Assembly: GCF_034190915.1 (NCBI RefSeq)
Contig: NW_026947485.1
Span: forward strand, 50,761,019-50,825,018
Length of the DNA: 64,000 nt
Direction of reading: 5' to 3'
Source: Cavia porcellus
Lineage: Eukaryota; Chordata; Mammalia; Rodentia; Caviidae
Shown here: piece after piece, positions 24,030 through 38,100 of the stretch
Layout of the letters: each line of letters starts with the position of its first letter
Position numbering within the stretch: the stretch's first letter is position 1
The notes under the pieces: model-generated
The model's input: the letters and a program-made list of their open reading frames with translations, nothing else
Database searches by the model: none
Told to the model about the DNA's origin: nothing
Program-made: the position numbers and the translations under genes

Positions 24030-27000
24030 CTACAAGGACAATACAGAACTTAAAAAAAATCCAATATGTTATTTTTTTAAATACGTGGATAAAGCAAGCA
24101 AAAACAAACTACATATCCTTTTTAAAGTGGTTTGAAATTCTCTCATGATACAGTAAAAATTCAATTTTCACTAAAGGAAAAGGGTCACAAATTGCACAGC
24201 ATCTGGAATAAACACTGAAACTATCTGACATATGATAGAACAAGCTGTTTTCGGATCCAGAAATAGGAACAAGAGTAGAGTCAGCCGGAATAGGAAATAG
24301 GGGCTTGTTGGGCCAGTCTGAAGTGGACTCATTTTGGGCAGCAGTAGACACTTTGGGTCCAGACTCTTACTTGCTTGTAATTGATTATACCACCTTCACG
24401 GGCCTCCAGATAAACTTCCACCGGCCCTGTCAGCCAACATCATCATTACACCTTGCTTGGTGCATGAGCTTTGTGTGCACCTCATTCTTTTTGCTACTGT
24501 CATTCTATATCCACAGAAGAAATTCACATGGTAAAGGTCCATCTTTTAATACTTTGTGTTATACGACTGTACTCAGCAGCTATCGTAATACCAACACACA
24601 GATGGTATTCGTTACATCCCTGGCAATCATTCATTCATTCATCATGTAAAAAGCACCTTCTATGTGTCAAATACCAAAAAATAAGCAAATCTACTTTTTT
24701 ATTCCTGTAAGTTAATCTACTTCTTTATGCTTATTAGTTCACATTTATTACTGACAAGATTTTCCTTGTTCTTTGCATAGTCATTGTTTGATGTATAACA
24801 TGTATATGATGTAAAATCAAATACTGCATAACATTTTAATACATTTAATACATCTTAATATGTTATTTCTATGAGATATAAAAAAACAGAGCTGGAGGAC
24901 ATCTAAAAACAGTATTGTAGCCGTCTTTCTAAATATCTCCATTGGTATTATTTTACATCTCACTTTTAAGATTTTTTCACCCTTTGTTCAATGTTTAATA
25001 CATAATAGGTTCATTGTATTGCAAGATCACCTTTGGTGTATTAAAGGTAAAATTTGGAATTCTTAATAAAACTTTGGCAATCATGGTATAAAGTAGCATT
25101 AGACATTTATAAAGTCTGCAAGATAACTGTTATTAGGTTAAAACTAGTTAAACAAAAGGCATTTCCAAGTTAAAAATAAGTTTCTCCTGGGTAGCTCTGT
25201 GACAATTGAGAAAGGAAATGCTCTTTTGGGGGGGTATATTGTAAATTGTGCTATAAAGTACAATGGTGGGAAAACAGCACCAAGATAGAGGCAACTTAAA
25301 AACCAGCAAAGGTATTTGCTAAAGCCCATTTTGTGCAAGTCTTACAATTAAGAAGACTTATAGCAAAATTCAAATTTGCAAATATTCTCATCCTTCCAAG
25401 GTAAATAGTTCCAAACCAAAGTCTTAATTTACCCTTGTTACCAAACCCGTTTAAAGTCTTAGCTTAATGCTTTTATGATAGCCATTTTACCCATAAAAAT
25501 CCATTACACAGTTATGCCTTTCATGAAAATTTACCTCTCTACGTCTAGCCAAATGAGAACTGCTAAAAAAAAATCTGTTTATTATTATGTTAGAAATCCA
25601 ACAAGAGAGAACAAGACATCCCACCCTCCCAGGTCTCTCCTCAGCCTGAGGCCGCCACACAGCTGCTATTCCCTCTTCTAATGAGGAGCCTTCCCTGTTG
25701 AAAACAGCTGCCCAATGCTGATTTGGGTCCGTTCCAGCTGCCTCCATTCCCTTTACTATGTGGAAAAAAAAAATGAAGTCTGCCACTCAACATACATCAT
25801 CACTAGCCGCAAAAAGCAAAGGGATTGAGTGTTGATTTGAGAGGAGACACAGAGTTGCTGAAGTGGCGTGCTGGCAATAGAAATGAGTATTAGAAAACTT
25901 TCACTAGGTGCAAGCTTCAAAAGGTTTTCTTTCTGCACTGAATATTTTTCCCTTGGTTTAAGAGGTAACCTCCACTCTTTTTTCAAGGGAAAAAGAAAGA
26001 AGGGGCCATGGATCACACCATCTTCCCAGCACTGGAAAGGCAAACTCCATTATACTGGAGTGCACTTGTGGGTAGAAAGTGTGTCCAGCAGGAAGCCATA
26101 GAGGCTGCGTCTCCCACCTGTCTGGACAGGGGAGATACAACCACACATCAGCTCTAACAGGTGAAAGACTGGGTTTATGATGGGCTCATTCCACTGATAT
26201 TTTAAAAGGATCATGTTTTTTAAACACTTAAGATAAAACATGAAAAAGCTAAAAGAAAAAACATCCCTGAACAGAAACATTTGCAACGGAAGGCTCTTTC
26301 TGCTCTGGCAGGAAAAAAAATGTCACAAAATATACCCTGGCAATATATTGCCTGTAGCCCTCCTACTCCTACAAGACATTGCTGCTGCTTCTTATCTGAG
26401 TCTTCTGATTAATTAATAAATAGTTTATTGTCTTACTGGGATTGACTTCAACCCTATATGATGACAACGTTATCCTGATAAATTCACAATATATTAATTA
26501 GGAAAGTACTCTTCCTTTTCTAAAGCATTTTTCATTGCCCTGTAAGTACAAGATCAGTTGACATATGTGAAACAAAATAATGGGCTTGCATTCCTGCTAT
26601 CTCTCCTATCTAGAGTTGCAAAGAATCTTACTGAACATGATGTACCTTGAAAAGCAGGTTAACGCGCATGTATCGGCAAATGAAACTCTATATATCTCTA
26701 GATTTTGTGCATGTAAAGTTTAAGACAGATAAGAAAAAGATGAATAATCTGTCTTATTCTTCACAGTAAGAATGCTAAATGTCACGGTCTAGCACAGCAT
26801 GAAATCTTCCTAACAACTATGAACCAAGAGGGATTTATGAACTCAGCTGCACTACTTTCCCCCTAACTGTACAGCCCACGCCTGGAAGACTAGTGCATGA
26901 TACAATGCAACCTTTTAAAACTGCCAACTGTAGAGTGCTGGAGCCAGAGGATGTGAGAGATGAGGTAGACTCAAATACGTGTCTCTCTGCTTCCAGAAAG

Positions 27001-28502
27001 TTCTAAAATATTACTCGGTTTCTGACCATTTTAATATGACTTTCATGATTAGTAAAAGAAAACAGTAATTTAAATATTTCTGTACTGGTTATTAACCTGC
27101 TTTCTTTACAGGCTATTTTGGAATAAAAGTTGATTTAATTGTGTGTGTAAGTACATAGACACACACACACTCCGTATCTCTTTCATGGAACATGAAGAGT
27201 TCAAATTTCTAGTGTCTTAAATTGCCAATTCTGTGTGTTTATAAAAGTATAAAATTACATGAAGGTTTTAAAAGTATACTGGATGATAAAAATGTGCATA
27301 AATACTACAGAATAGATTCGAAGTTTGTTTTATTTCTTCAGTTTATTTTCTGGTTGATCAAGCCAAAGCTTGATAGTTGTTACATCAAACAGAAAATGAT
27401 TTGGTCTAAAATCCAGTCACCCACTACAAATCTCATCTGAAACCATAGCTAAATGAAAACAGACCTGTGCTTAGACTGGGTTCTTGTTTTGACGTGTACA
27501 CTTTGTTTACTTGAGTGTGAACCAGGTGACCCAGACCTTTAACTTGAATCTTTCACAAGAATCATTTACTAAAGTCCAACTGTTCTAAATGCATGCAGAG
27601 AAAATACATACTGGGTCCTTATCAGAGAAGTAATTTCAAGCAAAATGTATAGTATTTGGACCAAGAAATAATTGCCAAGGAAATTTTCATAGTACTAAGA
27701 ATATGCTTAAGCAAATAAGGTAACAGATTAGAGAGTGTGGATGCAATATTACGGGAATGTCCACTTCCAGAAGTCAAGTTGTTTAACAGCAGGAGGCACA
27801 TTTATCTTTTTTTGACTATATACCCCAGTATTTAAAAGGCCTGCCATGTGGTATGCTCTCAATAAGTGTTTTTGCAGTGAACTAAAGGATGAAAGATCTT
27901 ACAGCACTGTAGACGCCAGTGCAGTCATCAGTCCCACCTTTACTTCTCTTTCAGCTACACCAAGTCGATACTCATAGTGACCCATAGGCTTTAACCTTCA
28001 AGTTGCCTCCCATATATTCTGGGACACAATCTCCAATCTACATGTGATGGCACAGTTTCTTCTGTGCCTCATACAGAAAAAAATCCTTTTGTCCTGTCTG
28101 CCCTTGCATGGCTGGAATTGTGGGCTTGCATGGTTCACCTTTGAGGTTCTGGTTATGCAACGAAAAAGTCTGTCAGTGGTGGAGACTTCTGTCTGGGCAG
28201 CTGGCATGAAGCAGGTGATGAGGAGTCAGAGAATGGGTGAGTCAGGAGGGAATCAAGCTCCAGTATGAACAAATGGGGAGCAGTATCACTCATGAGCCAT
28301 GCACAAGGAACTAAGGAAAAGCAGCTGCCAAAGGAGAGTATCTAGTGAACAGGAAACAAGTCCTTCAGCTGCAGGACTCAGAGGTGCCCTAAGGCCACGC
28401 AGGGACAAGCTGACGTCTCACAGCTAAATGAGTAAATAAACTTTAGACTGTTTTTTCAACAGTGAGATTTGTATTTAACAAAAATCATGCATGATAACCT
28501 AC
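24030..28502 (-). other. MET: Intron 5 of MET
   Basis: 4.5 kb with no clear SINE, LINE or LTR that I can name. There are short open frames on both strands but no codon bias or family match. A MIR-like end is at about 27830-27890 (TATGCTCTCAATAAGTG), and a short CA run is near 27160-27170. Confidence 0.8.
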
Positions 28503-28676
28503 CTTGTAGATTGCAGGCAGACAGATCTCTTGTGTCCATATCCCATTGGTGCACTCATCTGATCTCACACATTGATTGTGGCACCAGCCACACTGCACAA
28601 AAGATGGAGCAGAGAGACACTGACTACAGGACTGGAAATGTCCACAGCCCAAACCATTCAGTGGGATCTTTGTGAT
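28503..28676 (-). CDS. MET: MET exon 5: Sema end and PSI cysteine knot (residues 510-567)
   Basis: 174 bases, phase 0 at both ends, acceptor CTCCACAG, donor GTAGGT. It encodes the last Sema strand and the PSI (plexin-semaphorin-integrin) domain, a small disulfide knot that orients the propeller on the IPT stalk. Cysteines are at 520, 526, 529, 538, 541, 545, 551 and 561, with the family motif CGWCHNQC at 538-545. All the cysteines expected of MET PSI are kept. Intron 4, between this exon and exon 4, is only 751 bases. Confidence 0.98.
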
Positions 28677-29427
28677 CTGTGGAGAAAAGTGACACAAAGG
28701 GTTTCCAGGTTTTTGGTTTGTTTGAGTAAATGTGAATACACAAAAGTTACATATAAATATCAACTTATGGCGTCTACTAGAGAGCACCTATGTGCAAATC
28801 ACATAACAATGGTTACGTGATTAAAATTAAAAAATCAGATTTCTTGCTTCCCTCTATTATTGGTTTCTATGTGACAAAAGCTGACATGACCGCCCAGGAA
28901 TTTTACAAGCACTGTCATGCAAAGGGAGAGGTTACACAGAGTAGGAACACTCAGTCTGTCAAGGTAATTTTGAAGTAAAGAGTACAATCTAGGCTGCAGG
29001 AAAACACATTTGAATTCCTGGAAAATTTTAAGTGAGGGCTGATACCAAAATGCACATCTTTTTTTCTCAGAAAAGGAATTACTGGCTGGAGTCAGATTCC
29101 AGCATACATTTCCAGGATTTATCTGTTTGAACTAGAGTTCTACTATAAGATGCTAATTTTCATTCTCTGTGTTTGCTTCTCTCATTGAAAGATGTAGGAC
29201 AAAAGTAAAAGTGTACATTATGAAGAAAACATCCTGTAAGCCTAATCATGCATGAATAAAAAGTTAACTTTAGTTTGGAACATCTTTGGAATACTCAGAA
29301 AAAACTTAATGGAGGAGATGCGAATGTAAGACAAAGAGAGAAGTTATAAAAACAAAAAAACCCAAATGATACTGGCTGCAGCTATCCACTCATAACTATG
29401 GAAAAGCCCTGTCAGAACAAGGCTTAC
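28677..29427 (-). other. MET: Intron 4 of MET
   Basis: 751 bases between exons 4 and 5. No repeat or gene recognised. Confidence 0.85.
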
Positions 29428-29562
29428 CTTTTTCCCAGTGATAACCAGAGTGTAGCCATTTTGGTTTAACGGTTGCTCCACGATGACTTCTGGAGACACA
29501 GGCTGGGAATCCAGGCGAAAATTCACATGAGGGGTAGATGATACTGTTCGAGAAACCACAAC
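29428..29562 (-). CDS. MET: MET exon 4: end of Sema blades (residues 465-509)
   Basis: 135 bases, phase 0 at both ends, with acceptor TTTCTCAG and donor GTAAGC. The frame reads [15 protein letters not shown] through [11 protein letters not shown], matching the C-terminal part of the MET Sema domain at the family's length. A longer minus-strand frame runs through the exon into both introns, so its extent alone is not informative. The splice sites and the family match set the borders. Confidence 0.98.
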
Positions 29563-31825
29563 CTGAGAAATAAAAAAGGACATACCCCATTCCAACAAAC
29601 TGTGTTTAAATATAAGCAGATGATGTGGATGATAATGGAAATAACAGATTAGAAGAGTTGGCTGCTCTTTGAACCACAGACCTAATGGTTCATCCTCTTG
29701 TAAATCAATACAACATCTTCTAATCTCCTTCCTTGAAGCCATTTATTTGAAGCCCCAAGACAGAGTTTTGTTATGATCTTCTAATGGTTTCTAGGGAAAG
29801 AAATCTTCCAATCAATCAGCTAGCACATCCAGACAAATCCTCACAACTGTACAGGGAACTGGAGGAGCCAAACCTCTCCCCAGAAAGAAGACAATCATAT
29901 ATGTGCTACAAGGATTCTGGACTATTTTTATCTATCCTTCGGATCCTCCCTGTGAGGCAGTTTCCCTTGACTTAATAGTAAGAGTGGTGGATTGGGAATC
30001 TGGAAACCCGGAGCCAGTTCCAACTTCTTCATTCTTAAGCCATATTTATAGATCTTTTGAGGTCAAAATAGACCCTTGGTTACATCACATTGATGTATCA
30101 TATTTTTTATTTACTGCTGTGTCATGATATGCTTTTACTTTCATTACAGCTACTTCTTGTTCCAGTTTTAAAACAAAGCCTGATGGTTTAACAATGCCTG
30201 GGAAATGATGACTGATGTTATTCTTGCTTTCAGGAATTTCAAATTTGGGATGTTTCCCACCTACATAATACCTGCTTTGTTCTTACAACCCAATGATAAT
30301 AAAATTCAGAGACTGTGGATCAACAACTGAGATAAGATCAGGGTGATTAGATGAACACAGATTTTAGGAGGGTTTAGGAGTTCTCAGAGCAACTGTTGTT
30401 GTTGAGTAGGCCAGCAGTTTGCATATACATGAGGGTGTAGGAGGTTGAGCACAGCTCTGTGCTTGAAATCTGCTCTGTGAATCTGCCTGACATCTCTAAT
30501 AAGCTTTTACACTGCACTGACAGTCCATTGGCTTGCCATGAGCGTGACCTTGAGGGGCAAATATAGGCAACTGTGGGATAAAAAACAACAACTCTCCCAA
30601 AGCTTTCTTAATCATAAAGTTGAAATAAAAATCAGAAGAGTATCTGCTTTGTACTCTAACAAATACATACAACATAGAAATGTTCTGGGGACTAGCAAGA
30701 GGCTTTTTGTTCTTCAGCTCAGTGAAGGAGCCAAGTAGCTGCAAACAATTCAGGAAGATTTCCAAAGTACCTGGTACATTCCCAGAGAGCGGCCTGTTGA
30801 CAGATCATCTAACCAAAGTTGACATAGAGCCATGAAAGTTAAATATCAGATAGTTTTGTTCTAATATTGGTTCTACCCTAAACACTCAGCACTGACAAAA
30901 CATCTCCATTAAGCAGGGTGGCTATATTTGCTCAGAAATAGATGATAGCTCAAAGGTCACTTGGTCAAGATAAAAACTACTGTTATTTCCTGAATTTAAG
31001 CCCTAATAGATATTTGTCCCTTTTGCTGGCAAAGTGTAAAAGAGTTCAATTACCATTTTCACCTTCCTCTGAGTGCTGGTTACAAACAGAATGTCAGACG
31101 TTAGACTTACCAAACCTTTTCCTCCAAATTATCTAGATTTTAGTTATCTGAATTTGCAAACTGGTGCTCACTATCTCTCATTTTTTCTCCTCCTTTTTAT
31201 TCCCCCAATGCATATCTACTTGACCTCTACCAATTACTGCAGACTGGAAAGGTGAAAAAACAATGTTTTTCTCACGCACAAGTCATAACTGACAATAGCA
31301 GTGCCAGCTTGTCATAACGCCCTGACTCTATACTCCATTTCATTCTGTACTTTTTACTTCACTGAAGACTATTTATCACTATGAAACTTCCTACAGATAT
31401 CTGCATTTTGTGTTTGCCTCCCTGGTTTTTTCCCACACTATACAGAACTGCTATGTACCAATCACCTCAAAGAGCGCTTTGAAATGATGTGCTGTATTTT
31501 TTTTAATCATTGTCCTATCCTGTATTAGAAGTGGAATTGTTGAGCAATATGGCAATATAATATTTAACATTCTTGGCCCTATCTTCTTGTTTTCTTCAAG
31601 ATCATTTTCCATCTCTGTATTAAACAATCTCTTTTTAATTAATGGGTCATCATATTTGGGTTTATCAAATACCTGAAGCCCATTCAGATACTCATTTTCA
31701 GAAAAAATTAACCATTCTCTTTTTTTCCATAAAGAGGCTCTTTGTACCTTTAAACTTAGATTGATTGATTTGTTTTTCTCCCATCAAGACTTTGTCTGGA
31801 GAGCCCTGTACACATGGCACTTTCA

Positions 31826-32045
31826 TCATAGGTAGTGGAGGCAGGTCCTATGCTAAGTGCTTTCAATAGAGATTTCACTGACTCTCACAATCATCCCATA
31901 AAGTATGCACTATTATTTGCATTAAGGGAAATATAAGAGAATTTTAGCGAGGAAGTACAAGAGTCAGGTTTCCAAGGAGCTTTATCTAATGCCAGAATCT
32001 GTGTGCTTGACCTCTCATTACACACTCAACTGCTAGACTCTCGGA
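31826..32045 (-). repeat. MIR-like ancient SINE
   Basis: Shows CTATGCTAAGTGCTTTCAAT, then TCTCACAATCATCCCATAAA and CACTATTATTTGCATTA, the antisense MIR order. Strongly diverged. Confidence 0.5.
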
Positions 32046-33099
32046 GCACCAGAGTAAATACTAATTTAAAAAGAAAAAAGCCTTTCCATTTGGTTTCCCA
32101 AGAGCCCTGGTGAATCAAGGCATGACAAGAGCTTTCTTGATATTTGTTCCTTGCCAGTTTGTAAACCTGTCCACACAAGTTATGTGCTTAAGGGGAAAGC
32201 TTTCACATTTAAATAGTTTTCCACGACATGGAGGAGGAAATGTTACCAGCTCAGCTAGCAAAGCTCTCCTCTTCATCATGGCCTAGGACAAGCACTGGTC
32301 AGGGTGGAAAATGGAATGAACAAGGGAAGGTGGGAAGGCTCTGTGGAAGCTAAGATGAACCTCAGAAATGTTGAGCGGTGGTTGTTCCACAGATGCAAAT
32401 TTCTTTTCAACTGATCATTAGCCTTTTCTTTTCAGATACATCTATGCCTGCAATTCCTCAAGCCAACAATGCTTTTCTATCATTGATTGCTCACTTTCTC
32501 TTATTGTCAGAATTCAAAATAGTCTAGTAACCACTGTGGCTCTCAAAATACGTTGAAGCAAAGCTTGTGAGAGTTACAAGTTGCTTGTTGGTGTTACGGA
32601 GTTATTTTTAGGGACAGACAAGAATGTGGCACGTAAATTTAATTATTACGAGAAATCACTTGGCAATTTTAGAACAATTAGTATGAAATTGAAGACTGGC
32701 AATTCTCTTTTTTAAAAGTTTCTACTGTGTCCAAGACTAATTGCTAACATTCAAACTGCAGGATATTTTTCTGTAATGGTCTTGAAAATACAAGGCTATT
32801 ACATTTTGAGGGGGAGGGAAAGAATCTGAAATTTCTTGATTGTTATGGTAAGTTATCTGGGAGGGTTAGAAATATGTTGTACAGATACATAAAATTGTTG
32901 TGGCAAGGCTCCTGTATTTGCAAACATTAACAAAATAATTTTGTGTGCACATATATGTTACCATACAGAGAATTAAAAATGCTTTAGAATTTTCTTAAGA
33001 ATGGCTCACACAATTTAGTATAACACACTTGTTTTGTATGTAGTGGACACTTCATTGTTTCTTAGTACAGTCACGGATTTGTGCAAACGTCACTGCAAA

Positions 33100-33830
33100 C
33101 AACTTTGAAATACTTTCATTACCTCTAAAAGCGATCACACATATTCCTTAGCCAGCACTCCTCAATCTCCCCTGACCCTCTTGCCCTGCACAACTCTAAG
33201 CAATTTTCTATTTATATAGATTTTTTGGTTCTAGATATTTCACATAAATGGAATCCCACAATGTGTGGTCTTTTGTGTTCGGCATCTTTCACTTAGCTTA
33301 ATACTCCATACCCCTTTTTATTGCCAAATAATATTCAATTTGATGGATACACCACATTTGATTTATCGCTTCATCACTTGGTAGACAGACATCTGGGTTA
33401 TTTCCACTTTTTGGTTGTTGTAAATAATGCAGTAAGGAACATTAATGTATGACTTTTTTTTTTTGGTACTGGGGATCAAACTCATGACCTTGTAACTTGC
33501 CACGCTAAGACCCTCAGCCCCTACTGTATGACTTTTTGTGTGAACACATATTTTCATTTCTCTTAGATACATATATCTAGGAGCAGAACTGTTGTGCATT
33601 AACTCTATATTTGACCTTTAAGGCATTGCCAAACTAGTTCCCACACAGACTGCACTATTCTACTATTTTGCCAGAAGTGTCTGAAGGTTCCAATTCTCTA
33701 TCCTCAACCAACACTTGCAATTTTCTATTTTGACTCTAGCCTTCTAGTGGGTGTGAAGTGCTACTTAACTGTGGTTTTGATTTATACTTCTCTGCCAAAT
33801 GTTTTCTTAAATTAAGTAACAGGAAGGTTT
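33100..33830 (-). mobile_element. Old LINE-1 3' fragment (L1M-type), interrupted by a SINE
   Basis: Plus-strand text is the antisense of an ancient L1 end: TGGATACACCACATTTGATT, ATCTGGGTTATTTCCACTTT, GTTGTTGTAAATAATGCAG, then after the SINE TTCATTTCTCTTAGATACAT, CCAACACTTGCAATTTTCTA and GTGGGTGTGAAGTG. It is in MET sense. No intact frame. Confidence 0.82.
33459..33524 (-). mobile_element. ID-like SINE, shortened, nested in L1
   Basis: The minus strand begins GGGGCTGAGGGTCTTAGCGT and ends with a B-box-like TTTGATCCCC, GTACC and A-run. The middle of the tRNA region is deleted. The target duplication TGTATGACTTTTT flanks it at 33446-33458 and 33525-33537, which shows it entered the older L1. 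Confidence 0.85.
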
Positions 33831-34994
33831 ACTTTTGAGGTTCACAGTCTCCTGCCTGAGTCTGAGGACTTTGGGCACCTCCTGCTCAGTACCTCGGTAC
33901 GTGTTCTGAGGAATCTGGCCTCATGGCTGGAGTGGAAGAGAAATGAAAGTGGAGGAGAAAAGTGGATTCTCACCAGGAATCTCAGTATAAAAACAAGCAA
34001 ACTGTTTGACATAGCTATTGCTTAATGTATGAACATATCAAAGTTAGAAGCTCACTTAATCTTTGATGAAAGCATGGGGTTTTCAAATCTTTCAAAATTT
34101 AGACAGTCTTCAATAGTTTAACGTACATTTTCAGGGTATGGCCTGCCTGCTTGAGGCCTACCACCTTCTTCAGTATGTGATGGAAATTGTTGTACATTTA
34201 CACACCAAAAAATCACAGTAAGAAAAGTAACTTGTTGCAATTGAGGTAAACATTCAGTTTTACAATTGATATTGTTAGTTCAGAACTAAAAAGTCATAAG
34301 ATAAATTGTTAGGTGGCAAACGTTGAACTCGGTGAAGCTTTCCTTTGCTCTTCCTTTCATTCTTTTTGGGAATGAACACTTCTATATCAGACTGCCACAG
34401 CAAAGGCCAGGTATATCCAAAAGGAAAGGGATTTTCCTCTTTCACAAACTGATGTATATGTGTTCCAGTTTTTGAAATGAGGCAAAAGCGAGTCAAAACA
34501 AATTAATACCAAATTAAGACCTTATACAAAAATCAAACATGTAAAAACTGAACAAGCTAGGAAATGTGTAAAAAATTTAAATTAACTAATACTTTTCAAA
34601 TCAGTCTTTCCAAATCTATTGCTGTAGGATTTAGTACTCCACACACAGAATATACATTTGTGAAATTTAAAAGTGATACAAGTTCCAAAACTACGGGTAC
34701 ACATACCTTGTGTCTTACAATATTTCTCTGTTCTTTCCAAAAAGCATCCATGCAAGAAATTCCAGTTCCTCCCGCTGCCCCAAACCAAAACAAACAAGAG
34801 CTCTGCATTTTCCCATGGTTTCAAATATTTATGATGTCTCAAATTTCTATGAATATGAGAGTATATAAAATACATGTTGTTCAATAGCATGCATTAATTC
34901 ATTTTTGGAGACTAAATAACTGGGCTTAATATTTAGTTATGGACATACTAGGTTTTATAAAAATATTTTTCTGTACTCAACCTAAGGCATTCAC

Positions 34995-35132
34995 ACTTTT
35001 AAAAATTTTTAAATTTTGAGATAAGGTCTTGCTAAATGGTTAAGTTGCCCATGCTGGGTTCAAACTTCCAATCTCCTGCCTTAGTCTTCCAGAGTGCTGG
35101 GATGTCAGATATGAGCCACCACATCTGGCTAG
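34995..35132 (-). mobile_element. B1-type 7SL-derived SINE
   Basis: The plus strand reads as the complement of a B1: GAGATAAGGTCTTGCTAAAT, GCCCATGCTGGGTTCAAACT, AGAGTGCTGGGATGTCAGAT, then GAGCCACCACATCTGGCT. There is no sign of the 29-bp internal duplication of mouse B1. Old copy. Confidence 0.82.
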
Positions 35133-38100
35133 CAAGTTTGTTTTTTTAGAAGAAAATTTTATGGGTATATTTTCCTTTAAAGAAACAGACTAACACTAAT
35201 ATCCTTTAGGGAAATAAATAAGTCACCTAAGGTAAATAACATTTTTTAAAAGGCAGATACTTTTATCTGAGCACTTTATAAAAGAATTAATAATTCCTAA
35301 ATAAGAGATAGCATTTGAATTTAAGTTTCATTTGATTCTGTCACTGCATAATGCTCATGGTATCGATGAGTTGCTGATCTGTGTCTACATATTTAAAATA
35401 AGTCCAAATGGGTTGTATTTCATTGGCTTTCAGTGAAAGCACTGACAACTGAAAGAGCTGAAAGAATCTGAAGTCAGATCAACAGATGAATTGGTTCTTC
35501 TCACTGGATGTGAGTAGTTATTCTCAAATTCACCAATTACTGGCATAACCCTTTAAGTAATGGTCATAAATAATGAGCATGAGCAAGGACTTTTTTTTTT
35601 TAGATGATCCTTGCCTCTTTAAATTTCTTATTTAAGACAAATCAGTCCAGTTATGACCAGGGAAAAAAACATTTAATGAGTGGTAACAGCAACAGAGGTA
35701 ACAAAATTGGGGAGAAGGGAAAAGGAGGATGGAAGAAGAGCCAGGATGGTGCCAAAGAGCCTGATGGCAGTTGTCACAGGCTCTAGGCAGGGGTCATGTT
35801 AGCAGGCGTAGTGCAAGTTGCCTAGTGAATGCTTGTGGAGCTGCACTGGAAAAAATCTTGAAAGGGCCTCCCCACGCCAACCCATCCTTGATTTACTCAG
35901 TCTGCCTGGCCTGACAGTCATGCACAAATATTTTAATAGCGATGCTTTGCATTTAAAGATTAAAGGTCTTATACAAGTGCTGTAAAAAAAATCAAGCGAG
36001 CATTGTTTTGGATATAGATTAGACGAGGAGCTCAGAAGGGGAGACATGGGCAGTCCCTGTGATTAGTCCTATGATCTTCATGAGAATCCTTTTTCCCCTC
36101 TCCCACGTAGTCACGGATATTGTGCCAAGGTTCCTGTCATGTTCTTTTCTGCACTTTCTCTCCCCAACCTGTAAGAAGGCACATTCTCATGTTTTACTTA
36201 CTCTACCTCAAACATTTCATTTATCATTATTATTTTATTTCAAAGCACCCTAAGAAAGTGACATGCGAGTAAAAACTGTTGTTGAAATTTGTACTGACAC
36301 AGCTCTACAGATACAGAGACTCACATATTTGTGCCCATCAATATATTTAGCCATGGCTGCACCTGTATAAGTTAAGCATGTTTAAATATTTCAGACAAGT
36401 AGAAACTGTCTTCACTGCCATACACAAACTATTGTTAACTCAACAATATAAATTCTTTCTAATCAAATAACCACTGTGAAATACCTGATTCACTTTGCAC
36501 CCAACAGCTGGAGATGAAGCTGGTGTTCCCAGCCGGAGTTGAACACAAGCACAATAGGAAGGGCAGAAACAGCTGCAAACTCTTGCTAGAAAAAAATGTG
36601 CAAAGCAACTCTGCCACCAGGCTTCTGAGTAGGAAGGAAGTAAAATCATTTTTTTGTTTCTTTTCATGTGTGGCAGCTGTCTTTGGAGAAAAAAAAATAT
36701 GCCCATTTTATTTTGTAGCAGAAACTCCATAGTATTTATTAAAATGAGAATTGTAGAAATAGGCTGGCTACAGAGTTAGTATTTTAGCCCAGTCAAAACA
36801 TTTACAAAACTTGGTAGGAAGTCACTGCCAGGACAGATCTAACTGGCCGGTCTCTAATCTTTGCTTCACGTCCAGCCCCTCCACCAAGAATTATGTGCTG
36901 TACACAAAATGGATTTCAGTGATGTTGGCTATCTTCAAATGCTGGGGGTTTATTTATATGAAATTTAACGGAATTCTTTAGACAAGCGTTAGAAAAATCC
37001 ATCTGTGTGTCCCTAGAGCCCTTTGTCTGTATGCACTATTGTTAAATGTCTTTTTTTTTTTCCTCTGCTACTAAAATTATAGCTTCTTAAAGGCAAGTTC
37101 TATGTCAGTGTTTCCTCTGTGTCACGTATTTGCTGGGTAAAGCAAATTTAGTACATTCTCTATACATATGTGATGACTTAAAAGTCATCTTGTTTTAAAA
37201 AATCAAAAATACTGATAGTATTTTCATGGAATATGTATCTATTTTTATGTTTTGTTTTGGATGCACAGTTAATAGTGTAAGATAGCATCTTTTACACACA
37301 TGCTAGGAGACAAGGATAGAATTATCTGCTATAGCATTTCTATTATAATGAGATGATACATTCTATATTCTTTGGATAGTGCAGACTCTTTGTTATTAAA
37401 GCAATCTATTTAAAAATGGGATTTTATTAGAACTTTAACATCTGGAAATAGACAGGAAATCTTTGATGTTGAAAAAAACCTGTCAGACTTAAAGTGGCCA
37501 TAGAAGCTTACTAATGCGAACCTGAATTGGCAAGATAATGGACAATTTTGAAAAAAAAAGAAAAGCAGAAATGAAGATAAAGGGAAGCAAGCCAATACCA
37601 TGAATACATTAGGAATTCAACAGATGCAAGCTTCTCTCACGCTCCTTTGGAATTTTATAGAATACCGGCAACAGACATTAAAAACATATAAACACAAATT
37701 AATGCTACAAGGAGAACAGATGCAACAGGTGGGTAAATAAACGAAATGGACCGGAGAAAGGAGGAGGAGAAAGTGTGGTTGGCTGTGAGGCAACAGAAGC
37801 CGCAGATACTACTAGTATAGGAACATTTAGACCATCGGATCTGCGCTGTCAGTTTTGAGCTAGGAAGGTTTTATGACTTTGAAAAATTCTACCATACCCA
37901 CTAGTATAAGACAAACAGACATATTTTACTGTTCTTAAAATATGGCAATGGCCAAAGTCCAAATGATGATAAAGAGAGTGGCAATGTAAAAACTATATTT
38001 CATAAGGGAAGACAGATATAGTACATGAAGAGATGCAAGTCATAGGAAAACAACTTCCTCCTTAATTGGTTTACTATAAGTTGTTGTCGGACCAGGATGC

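Noticed and set aside
24305..24649. 114-codon plus-strand open frame
   Set aside because: No family match, no splice or promoter context, and overlapping frames of similar size on both strands; looks like chance.
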